A stretch of DNA of 33,789 nucleotides from SG8-30 sp037443885 (GTDB lineage: Bacteria > Pseudomonadota > Gammaproteobacteria > Steroidobacterales > Steroidobacteraceae). The translations under genes and the position numbers were made by a program. This document shows, in pieces, positions 16,360-23,667 of this stretch (the first letter of the stretch is position 1; the number at the start of each line of letters is the position of its first letter). The DNA lies in the NCBI GenBank assembly GCA_037443885.1, contig JBBINN010000005.1:1-33789 (forward strand), in the 5' to 3' direction. A model generated the notes under the pieces. It was not told the DNA's origin. It saw only the letters and a program-made list of their open reading frames with translations, and searched no databases.

Positions 16360-18008
16360 CCGCAGCACGCGACCTCGCCCGGCTGGAGCGCATCAGGGCC
16401 GACTACGGCGGCACGGCGGCGCGCAAAAAGCTCCGGCTGCTGGACCGGCTTGCGACCGCCCGGCTGCGCACGGCCGCCCAGGTCGAGCGCCTGCACGAGG
16501 TGCTCGCCTTCCTGCGCGCCTACCCGGACGACTCGAGGCTCCTCTCCCGGGTAACGCGTATGCTGGACCGGTTCGACCGCAGGCCCGACCTGCGCCGGCA
16601 CCGCCACGCGCTTGCCGACAGCGGCATTGCGGGCACCGACATCCGTTGCCGGTTCTTCTGGTCGACGGCACTGTGGCTCGCGCGGCGCTGGCCGGACCGG
16701 CTCACGCTCGGACGCGACGACGATGAAGCAGCGGCGAACCTCGACAAGGCGCTGCCCCTCATTGCACCCAGCGCCAGTTCCGAGTGGTTCAATGCCGGCA
16801 CCCTGCCCTCCCTGCCGGCCATCGATCGCCTGCGCGGCCGCGGGACCGATGCAACCTGGCTCGTCGGGCAGATCGCCGCCATGGCTGGCGACGGCTTCAC
16901 TCGCGAAGCCTTTGCGGACGCGATCGACACGCCCTTCGTGCTGGCGCAAGGCCCGGGCACGCCGACGCGCAGCCGTGCCTTCCTGCCGTTCGCGCCGCGA
17001 GCGTTCCAGCGAGGTTCGCTCGCGCGCGGGCGACCGGACCTGCGCACCACGGCGGCAATCCCGCCCCGCCGGGTGCGGCTGCTGTCCCGGCACGACGGTG
17101 TCGAGGTCATCGATCTCGCGCGAGGCTCGATGGTCACGCGGCAGCGGGATCTCATGGCGTTCGAGTACGCGGATCCGCGCGACGTGCGCCTCGTGGACGA
17201 TGGCGAGGGCCTCGCCTTCGCGCTGTGCGGGGTGGTGCCGGAGCGCCGCTACCTGCTGCCCGCGCTGTACGGGGGCCTGACGCTCAAGAACGGCGTGCCG
17301 CTGGGCTATTCGCAGATCGAGGTGTTCGGCCGCCACGCTTCGCTTTCATTCAACACGTTCGCCACCTTCCGCGGCGGGGAGGCGGCGCACATCTTCGGCC
17401 GTCTCCTGGCTGCGACCCGGCATGTGCTCGGTGCGACACGTTTCTCGATCGAGCCTTACCAACTCGGTGACGGCAACGACGAGGGCATCGAGTCTGGCGC
17501 CTGGTGGTTCTACTACAAGCTCGGCTTCCGGCCGCGCGCGGCGGCAGCCTTGCGGGTGGCGAAAGCCGAGCTGGCGCGGATGCGCTCGCAGCCGTTACAT
17601 CGGAGTGCGGCGCGGGCGCTGCGCGCGCTGGCGAGGCATCACGTGTTCTTCGAGCTCGAGCCGGGCCGCCGCGGTGGCCTGCCGGACACGCAGGCCACGC
17701 TCGCACGGGCGGTAGCTGCATTGGCGCGCCACGGCGGCGGGCCGGACGCCGTGGCCAAACTCGAGCGCCGGGCGCTCGAGTTGACCGGGCTGGCCTCGCT
17801 TGCCGGATTCAACCGCGAGGAGCGGCGCATGTGGACGCGCTGGGCGCCGCTCGTTGCATCGCTGCCCGGCACAGGGCGCTGGACCACGGCCGAGCGGCGG
17901 GCGATCGTTGACGTGGTGCGGACCAAAGCGGCACGGCGCGAGACCGAGTATGTGACCCACCTGGCCGCTCACCCCCGGCTGCTGCACGCGCTCGGCTGTC
18001 CGGACTGA
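16356..18008 (+). CDS. Conserved-looking protein of unknown function with a GNAT-like segment
   Basis: I do not recognise this 550-residue protein. It starts at a GTG overlapping the kinase stop (GTGA), so it is very likely co-translated with it; the open frame extending upstream is kinase sequence in another frame. The first 120 residues are helical and rich in Arg and Leu. The middle is globular without known motifs. Around residues 305-395 comes a stretch like an acetyltransferase (GNAT) fold: LKNGVPLGYSQIEVFGRHAS, FNTFATFRGGEAAHIFGRLL, then FSIEPYQLGDGNDEGI and WWFYYKLGFRPR. FYYKLGFRP is the usual closing strand of GNAT enzymes. The C-terminal 150 residues are again helical. No signal peptide or membrane segment is visible. 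It may modify a product related to the kinase reaction; that is a guess. Confidence 0.75.
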   Translation: MTAARDLARLERIRADYGGTAARKKLRLLDRLATARLRTAAQVERLHEVLAFLRAYPDDSRLLSRVTRMLDRFDRRPDLRRHRHALADSGIAGTDIRCRFFWSTALWLARRWPDRLTLGRDDDEAAANLDKALPLIAPSASSEWFNAGTLPSLPAIDRLRGRGTDATWLVGQIAAMAGDGFTREAFADAIDTPFVLAQGPGTPTRSRAFLPFAPRAFQRGSLARGRPDLRTTAAIPPRRVRLLSRHDGVEVIDLARGSMVTRQRDLMAFEYADPRDVRLVDDGEGLAFALCGVVPERRYLLPALYGGLTLKNGVPLGYSQIEVFGRHASLSFNTFATFRGGEAAHIFGRLLAATRHVLGATRFSIEPYQLGDGNDEGIESGAWWFYYKLGFRPRAAAALRVAKAELARMRSQPLHRSAARALRALARHHVFFELEPGRRGGLPDTQATLARAVAALARHGGGPDAVAKLERRALELTGLASLAGFNREERRMWTRWAPLVASLPGTGRWTTAERRAIVDVVRTKAARRETEYVTHLAAHPRLLHALGCPD

Positions 18009-18070
18009 CACTCGGGCCTGCGGGAGTGCACAATCCGGGCGCGCCGGCCCGTGGCGCTGCGGAGGGATCC

Positions 18071-19411
18071 GTGCAGACCGGGGAGACGAGCGCCGCCACC
18101 GCGGCTGAACCGTATCCGTCCGACCGCGCCTGGTACGCCGTGGGCGTGCTGCTGCTCGCGACGATCGTGGGCTGGGTCGACCGGCTGGTCCTGTCATTCC
18201 TGCTGGACCCGATCAAGCACTCGCTAGCGCTCACGGACACCCAGGCTGGGGCGCTCAATGGCCTCGCCTTCGCGGTCCTGTTCGTGATCATGGGCATCCC
18301 GATGGGAAGGCTCGTGGACACACGCTCGCGCAAGGCGGTGCTGTCTGCGGCGATCGTCGTCTGGTCCGCCATGACCGCAGCCTGCGGCGCAGCGTGGAAC
18401 TACACGACGCTCTTCATCGCCCGGATGGGCGTCGGGGCCGGCGAGGCCGCGCTCAATCCGGCCGCGGTCTCGATGATCAGCGACATGTTCCCCCGGGACC
18501 GCGTGGCCAGGCCGATCGGCGTCTTCACGCTGGGCATCTACATCGGCGGCGGGCTCGCGATCCTGCTCGGCGGCCAGCTGCTGCAGCTGTTCTCCTCGAT
18601 GGGCAGCATCAGCCTCGGCCCATGGCTGGACATCGAGGGCTGGCGGCTGGTGTTCCTGGCCACCGGCCTGCCCGGCCTCCTGGTCGCGGGGATGCTCTGT
18701 TTCACCGTCCTTGAGCCTGCCCGGGGCGGCATGGCCCCGGGCCCGGCCCCCGCATCGGCGACCCTCGCCGAGGTGACAGCCTACCTGCGCGCGAACGCGC
18801 GCCTGTACACCCTGCTGTTCGGCGGCTTCATCGTCTTCGGCTTCTACCTCCACGCCATCATGGGGTGGTATCCGACCTTCCTGATGCGCACCTACGGCCT
18901 CGCGCCGGCCGACGTCTCCTGGAGCTACGGCGCCATCTTCCTCGTGGCGGGTATCGCCGGGGCACTGCTCGTCGGCCCGGGCACGCAACTGCTGCAGCGG
19001 CGCGGCCACGTCGACGCAACGGTGCTGTTGTGCCTCGGCGCGATCTCCCTCGGTGCGCTGCCCTCCGTCCTCGGCCCGCTGATGGACTCCGCCGCGGCCT
19101 GCCTGGCGCTGTTCGTCATCTCGATGCTGTGCGGTGCGGCGATCACCACCCTCGCGTTCGCCTGCATCGCAACGGTGACGCCGGCCACCATGCGCGGTCT
19201 GATGACGGGCATCTTCGTGGCGCTCATGAACACGACGGGCGGCGCCTTCGGCGCGGTGGTGGTCGGCGCACTCTCCGACCACGTTTTCGGCACGGACGGC
19301 ATCCGCTACTCGATCGCGGCGGTGGCCAGCGTCGCCTTCCCGCTCGCCGCGCTGCTGTTCGCGCTCGCGCGCCCCGCGTACCGCCAGGCCATGAAGCAGA
19401 TGGCTGCCTGA
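18071..19411 (+). CDS. MFS transporter (spinster-like)
   Basis: The 446-residue inner-membrane carrier has about 12 hydrophobic helices. WVDRLVLSFLLDPIKHSL in helix 1, the loop 2-3 signature GIPMGRLVDTRSRK and ARMGVGAGEAALNPA in helix 4 are typical of spinster-type and organic-anion MFS members. A soluble loop lies in the middle (EPARGGMAPG) and RPAYRQAMKQMAA ends the protein. I chose the GTG at 18071 because GGAGG stands 5 bases before it; the upstream GTG at 18026 adds a Gly/Ala-rich tail without a ribosome site. The substrate is unknown. Its place downstream of the kinase pair suggests uptake of an organic acid, but the 62-base gap leaves co-transcription open. Confidence 0.9.
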   Translation: MQTGETSAATAAEPYPSDRAWYAVGVLLLATIVGWVDRLVLSFLLDPIKHSLALTDTQAGALNGLAFAVLFVIMGIPMGRLVDTRSRKAVLSAAIVVWSAMTAACGAAWNYTTLFIARMGVGAGEAALNPAAVSMISDMFPRDRVARPIGVFTLGIYIGGGLAILLGGQLLQLFSSMGSISLGPWLDIEGWRLVFLATGLPGLLVAGMLCFTVLEPARGGMAPGPAPASATLAEVTAYLRANARLYTLLFGGFIVFGFYLHAIMGWYPTFLMRTYGLAPADVSWSYGAIFLVAGIAGALLVGPGTQLLQRRGHVDATVLLCLGAISLGALPSVLGPLMDSAAACLALFVISMLCGAAITTLAFACIATVTPATMRGLMTGIFVALMNTTGGAFGAVVVGALSDHVFGTDGIRYSIAAVASVAFPLAALLFALARPAYRQAMKQMAA

Positions 19412-19557
19412 AGACCCTGGCAGCCGGCCGACAGCCGAAGACCGATTCACGATTGGGAACGGCGCACGCATTGCCGCCGTGACGCGGGCGACGAATTCCT
19501 TGACCGCTTCTGTCGACGCAGCAGCATACTGGGCGCACCTCTTCCCACCCGCAGCGC

Positions 19558-21207
19558 ATGTTCGCGATCGTCGACGCCTACCGCCAGGGCCTGCTCGTCC
19601 GCGGCCACTGGCTTCCGAACATCATCTCCGGCGTCACCGTCGGCGTCGTGGCGCTGCCGCTGGCCATGGCCTTCGCGATCGCATCGGGTGCAAAGCCGGA
19701 GCAGGGCATCTACACGGCCATAGTCGCGGGCCTCATCGTGTCGGCCGCCGGCGGCAGCCGCCTGCAGATCGCCGGCCCGACCGGGGCCTTCATCGTCATC
19801 CTCGCGGGCATCACCGCGACGCACGGCATCGAGGGGCTGCAGATCGCCACGCTGATGGCCGGCGTCATGGTGCTGCTGCTCGGGATCGCGCGCCTCGGCA
19901 ACATCATCAAGTTCATCCCGGCGCCGGTGATCTTGGGCTTCACCGCCGGCATCGGGCTCATCATCTTCGTCGGCCAGTGGAAGGATTTCTTCGGGCTTCC
20001 GGCACCGTCCGGCACGCACTTCCACGAGCAGCTGCCCGAGCTGGCCATGGCCCTGCCCGGCCTGCACCCGGCGACGACCGCGCTTGCCGCTGCCTCGCTG
20101 CTGGTCATCATCTTCTCGAGCCGCGTGCCGGGCTTGAAGCGAATCCCCGGCCCGCTCGCGGCGCTCCTGTTCGCGACCCTGCTTCAAAGTGCCTTCGGCT
20201 TCGAGGGTGTGGCCACGATCGGCACCGCCTTCGGCGGCGTTCCCTCCGGACTGCCATCCGTCGGCGTGCCGGAAGTGACCGCGGCCAAGGTCATCGCGCT
20301 CATGGGCCCGGCCTTCACCATCGCCATGCTCTGCGCGATCGAGTCGCTGCTGTCCGCCGTCGTCGCCGACGGCATGGCCGGCACGCGCCACGACTCGAAC
20401 CAGGAGCTGGTCGGCCAGGGGCTCGCCAACATCGCCACGCCCTTCTTCGGCGGCTTCGCCGCCACCGGCGCCATCGCCCGCACGGCGACGAACGTGCGAA
20501 ACGGCGGCACGAGCCCGCTGGCCGGCATCGTCCACGCCGCCACACTGGTGCTGGTGATCCTGTTCCTCGCGCCGCTCGCCGTGAACGTGCCGCTCGCCGC
20601 GCTCGCCGCGATCCTGTTCGTGGTCGCCTGGAACATGAGCGAGGTTCGCCACGTCGTGCACATGGTCCGGCGAGCGCCGCGGGCCGACGTCGCGATCCTG
20701 CTGGTGACCTTCGGGCTCACCGTGTTCGTCGATCTCGTGGTGGCCGTGAACATCGGCGTGATCCTCGCGACGCTGCACTTCCTGAGGCGCATGGCCGCGA
20801 GCGTCGAGGTGCAGCAGGTCGGCGCGCAGGAGCTGCAGGACGAGCTCGCTGCCCGGGGCGCAGGCCCGCTGCCGCTCGGTGTGCTGGTCTACAAGGTCGA
20901 GGGACCGTTCTTCTTCGGCGCGGTCGAGAACTTCGAGCGCGCGCTGGCCTTCACCCATACCGACCCGCGCGTGCTGATCATCCGCCTGCGCTGGGTGCCG
21001 TTCATGGACATCACGGGCGTGCAGGCGCTGGAGGAAGCCATCCAGGACCTGCAGCGCCGCGGGGTGCGGGTGATGATCACCGGCGCCAATGCGCGAGTGG
21101 CCGCCAAGCTGGAGAAGGCTGGCGTGATCGCGCTCATCGGGCGCGAGAATTTCTGCGAGAACCTCGTCGAGGCCCTCGCGGCCTGCCGCACTACTTCATC
21201 AGCGTGA
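19558..21207 (+). CDS. SulP family anion transporter with STAS domain
   Basis: The 549-residue protein begins with a short cytoplasmic segment and then the SulP core: IISGVTVGVVALPLAMAFAIASG, GGSRLQIAGPTGAFIV, NELVGQG-like NQELVGQGLANIATPFFGG and TGAIARTATNVRNGG. A C-terminal STAS domain runs from about residue 440, with VEGPFFFGAVENFERAL and RLRWVPFMDITGVQALEEA. SulP proteins carry sulfate, bicarbonate, dicarboxylates or other anions; the sequence alone does not tell which. Sulfate is attractive because of the cys operon, but that operon is 10 kb away on the other strand, so the link is weak. No carbonic anhydrase gene adjoins it. Its last 17 bases overlap the convergent Hcp-like gene. The 146 bases before the start hold no feature I can name. 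Confidence 0.92.
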   Translation: MFAIVDAYRQGLLVRGHWLPNIISGVTVGVVALPLAMAFAIASGAKPEQGIYTAIVAGLIVSAAGGSRLQIAGPTGAFIVILAGITATHGIEGLQIATLMAGVMVLLLGIARLGNIIKFIPAPVILGFTAGIGLIIFVGQWKDFFGLPAPSGTHFHEQLPELAMALPGLHPATTALAAASLLVIIFSSRVPGLKRIPGPLAALLFATLLQSAFGFEGVATIGTAFGGVPSGLPSVGVPEVTAAKVIALMGPAFTIAMLCAIESLLSAVVADGMAGTRHDSNQELVGQGLANIATPFFGGFAATGAIARTATNVRNGGTSPLAGIVHAATLVLVILFLAPLAVNVPLAALAAILFVVAWNMSEVRHVVHMVRRAPRADVAILLVTFGLTVFVDLVVAVNIGVILATLHFLRRMAASVEVQQVGAQELQDELAARGAGPLPLGVLVYKVEGPFFFGAVENFERALAFTHTDPRVLIIRLRWVPFMDITGVQALEEAIQDLQRRGVRVMITGANARVAAKLEKAGVIALIGRENFCENLVEALAACRTTSSA

Positions 21208-21775
21208 CGTGTCCGGTCCGCGTGACGATCTTGCGCTGCTCGCCGCCGCCAACAGCGTCGCAGGACGTGACCACGAGGTCGCGCAAATCGTAGCGCTGCC
21301 CCTCGACGGCCAGAACCGCACGGGGGATGGGCGCACCGCTGGCACAGGCCGCCATCAGCGCCTTTGCGGTCGGATTGTCGCGCGTGTCCACGACAAAGCG
21401 CATGCTCTCCTGGCCGATCGGCGCCGCTTCCGAGCGGGCCACCGCGGCGACCGCAGTCTGCTGGCGCTTGCCCGTGGCCATCCCCGACTGCTGCTCGCGC
21501 GCGGGCGCGGCCCTGGTCACCGACAGATCCTGCACGCTGACCTTGCCGGCCCCGCCGCCCGTGCCTGACGCGGACGACGTGCCCTGGGCGGCCCCGGACT
21601 GGCTGGCCCCCCAGGAGAAGGACATGATCTCGATCTGCCCCTGAGGAGCTCGGGAAGTCGCCTCTCCGGCGACGCCCTCGATCTTCAGGTACACGCCCGA
21701 GGCGGCGAACGCCGCAGAATTTGCGAACAAACCGACGACGAGCAGCGCAAGCGCAGTCGATTTCGACTCGACCAT
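21191..21775 (-). CDS. Hcp-like protein with a Sec signal peptide
   Basis: The 194-residue protein starts with a clear signal peptide (hydrophobic ALALLVVGLFANSAAFA, probable cleavage after AFA near residue 24). The mature part opens with GVYLKIEGVAGEAT and QIEIMSFSWGASQS, the beginning of Hcp, the tube protein of type VI secretion. It ends with VVTSCDAVGGGEQRKIVTRTGHVTLMK, again Hcp-like. A low-complexity insert rich in Gly, Ser and Ala lies between. Normal Hcp has no signal peptide and works from the cytoplasm, and no other T6SS gene is present, so this is probably a periplasmic or secreted Hcp-fold protein with another role. A GGAG sequence precedes the ATG. Its 3' end overlaps the SulP gene tail to tail. 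Confidence 0.85.
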   Translation of the reverse strand: MVESKSTALALLVVGLFANSAAFAASGVYLKIEGVAGEATSRAPQGQIEIMSFSWGASQSGAAQGTSSASGTGGGAGKVSVQDLSVTRAAPAREQQSGMATGKRQQTAVAAVARSEAAPIGQESMRFVVDTRDNPTAKALMAACASGAPIPRAVLAVEGQRYDLRDLVVTSCDAVGGGEQRKIVTRTGHVTLMK

Positions 21776-21868
21776 GGAACATCTCCGGGAAACGCTGTCG
21801 GGAATCTCTCACGGACACCCCGCCCCATATGTGACGTACTGCCCGTTTCCTCGCTCGCGGCGGCCGGC

Positions 21869-23122
21869 CTAGCGTCCCCCCTCCCGCTCACCCGGCCCGG
21901 CCACCAACCCATAGCGCTCCGCGAGCGCCCAGACGTGCGATGGGACCATGTGCTTCATGCGCCGCGGCGCCTCACGCCTGAGGTGGATCACCGTTTCGAT
22001 CGCCTTCATCTCGACGCGCGCGCGGGCGAAATCGAGGCCGCGCGGCCCCACCCTGGGCATCAACCAGCCGACGAGCGGCCGCAGCCAGCGAGGCATGCGC
22101 CGCAGGGGCAGCCCGCCGGCGGCGCGCTCGGTGTTCTTCAGGAAGCCGGTGACGGGACCCTTGCGATTGCCGGCACTGCCCGGCGCCGCCGAGTGCAGCT
22201 CGCCCTCCAGCAGGCTCAGGATCTCCTCACCGCGCTCGTTGCGGACGATCAGCCACTGCTCGCCCTCGCCGCCCATGTAGCCGACCGTCAGGTCGGCGAG
22301 CGCGTTGGTGTAGTCCACGCAGCTTCGGCAGGTGAGCGGAAAGAAGTCCCCCGGCAGCTCGGACAGCGGCAGCATCAGGAACGGGATCTCGCGCCGCCGG
22401 CCGTCGGCGAAACGCAGTTCCACGTGGTAGTCGGCGCGGAACTCGAGGTAGGTGATGGTCTCGGGCTGCTCGGACAAGAGCCCCAGGAAGCGGTGGAAGT
22501 TCTCCGTCGTGGTGTTGTCGGAGCAGGGCGTGCCGATGACGTAGATGCGCTCGAAGCCGAGTTCCGCCTCGAGGGCGCGCAGCGCATAGACCTGGCACGG
22601 GATGCCGACGATCGCCAGGCGGCGATGGCCGCGCGCCCGCGCAGGCTCGAGCAGCGACAGCAGCGGCGCGTAGCCCATGCGCATGCCGCGGCAGTGCGCC
22701 ATGCCCTCGGGCGCCGTCACGATCACCGGCAGCGGTTGCCAACGGTCGTCGGGGTGGGGCGCGACGGCGAGCACGCCGTCCACCGCGCCGGTCTCGAGCA
22801 GTCGCTCGCCGAGGCGGGTGGCGATGCCGGTCCACTGCGCGTCCGCGCGCGCCGGCACGAGCGAGGCGCGCAGCATGCGGCGGAACGGCCCGAAGAAAAG
22901 CTCGTCGGGACGCGCCGCGTCCCGTGCGCGTCCGTGGACGCGCGCCTCGAGCGCCGGGTAGTCGGGACGGATGAACTGGCAGGCGCGGCCGCAGCGCTGG
23001 TGCCCGGCCGTGCGCGAAATGCCGCAGTCCGTGCACAGGTCGCGCGGGCGTGCCGGCGCCACACCCGGCGCCCACACGCCGGGTGCGAGCCGCAGCCCCT
23101 CGCCTCCTGCGGCGGCGTCCAT
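21869..23122 (-). CDS. FrhB/BciB-type iron-sulfur flavoprotein (coenzyme F420 hydrogenase beta-subunit family)
   Basis: The 417-residue protein carries the FrhB N- and C-terminal domains. Near the start are four cysteines (30, 33, 44, 48: CTDCG, then CGRACQFIRPDYP). Later come GRARD, DELFFGP, IVGIPCQVYALRAL, VIGTPCSDNTT, LTCRSCVDYTNALADLTVGYMG and WLIVRNERG. This order and wording match the family of BciB (Slr1923), the ferredoxin-dependent 8-vinyl reductase of chlorophyll synthesis, and plant HCAR. No pigment genes are in the window, so the substrate may be another tetrapyrrole or unsaturated compound. Cluster and flavin binding are inferred from the cysteines and the family. The gene is one base downstream of the MazG-like gene and likely co-transcribed with it. 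Confidence 0.87.
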   Translation of the reverse strand: MDAAAGGEGLRLAPGVWAPGVAPARPRDLCTDCGISRTAGHQRCGRACQFIRPDYPALEARVHGRARDAARPDELFFGPFRRMLRASLVPARADAQWTGIATRLGERLLETGAVDGVLAVAPHPDDRWQPLPVIVTAPEGMAHCRGMRMGYAPLLSLLEPARARGHRRLAIVGIPCQVYALRALEAELGFERIYVIGTPCSDNTTTENFHRFLGLLSEQPETITYLEFRADYHVELRFADGRRREIPFLMLPLSELPGDFFPLTCRSCVDYTNALADLTVGYMGGEGEQWLIVRNERGEEILSLLEGELHSAAPGSAGNRKGPVTGFLKNTERAAGGLPLRRMPRWLRPLVGWLMPRVGPRGLDFARARVEMKAIETVIHLRREAPRRMKHMVPSHVWALAERYGLVAGPGEREGGR

Positions 23123-23123
23123 T

Positions 23124-23480
23124 TCAGAGTTCGGTGTACTTGCGGGCCGAGCCGCGCGCCTTGTCCGCCGGGTACTTCTCGGCGTTGAGCGAGATCTTCC
23201 GCCAGGCCGCGCGCTCGAGGTCGATGCCGCTGCGGTCGGCGAGGCGCAGCAGGTAGAGGAGCACGTCGGCCAGCTCGAGCGCCACGCGTGCGCGCTCGGC
23301 CTCCGGCAGCGCGACGCTCTGTTCCGGAGTGAGCCACTGGAAGTGCTCCAGCACCTCGCCCGCCTCGACGGCGAGCGCCGCGGCGAGGTTCTTCGGCGTG
23401 TGGAACTGCTCCCAGTCGCGCTCGGCCGCGAAGGCCCGGAGGGCTTCGGTCAGGTCAGTGAAGATCGTGGCCTGCGTCAT
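23124..23480 (-). CDS. MazG-like nucleotide pyrophosphohydrolase
   Basis: The 118-residue protein has the all-alpha NTP pyrophosphatase pattern: LAAALAVEAGEVLEHFQW gives the first metal-binding ExxE, and ALELADVLLYLLRLAD the second ExxD. It continues with KISLNAEKYP and ends with SARKYTEL, as in short single-domain MazG-like enzymes (RS21-C6/dCTPase type) that hydrolyse non-canonical or excess nucleoside triphosphates. The ATG at 23480 gives MTQATIFTDLTEALRAF; a start 11 codons further upstream is possible but adds nothing family-like. It is the first gene of a two-gene unit with the FrhB-like flavoprotein. Confidence 0.9.
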   Translation of the reverse strand: MTQATIFTDLTEALRAFAAERDWEQFHTPKNLAAALAVEAGEVLEHFQWLTPEQSVALPEAERARVALELADVLLYLLRLADRSGIDLERAAWRKISLNAEKYPADKARGSARKYTEL

Positions 23481-23525
23481 GGTGCCTGTCCGCTCAGCGG
23501 ATGTTCTCGGCACGTTAGCAGAAAT

Positions 23526-23570
23526 GGAGACATCCCTGATTTCCGCTCGTGGAAGGCAGGACTTTGTCCC
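23526..23570. repeat. Degenerate palindrome related to the one at 25385-25429
   Basis: GGAGACATCCCTGATTTC here resembles GGGGACATCCCCTGTCTC at 25385. The stretch folds imperfectly: TTCC (23541-23544) pairs with GGAA (23551-23554), and the outer GACATCCC-like and TTTGTCCC ends face each other. It lies in the 187-base gap upstream of the TPR gene. It could be a decayed repeat unit; similarity was judged by eye. Confidence 0.4.
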
Positions 23571-23667
23571 GCCTCTGTCCGCCTACCGGCCGCGAGGGTC
23601 CGAAAGGGTTGCGTCATCAACCGTACGGGCGTATCCGGATCTCTACACTCATTCGAGGGGGATCACC

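Noticed and set aside
19447..20958. Open frame of 503 codons on the minus strand opposite the SulP gene
   Set aside because: Rich in Asp/His/Arg/Glu, no domains; antisense of SulP membrane helices.
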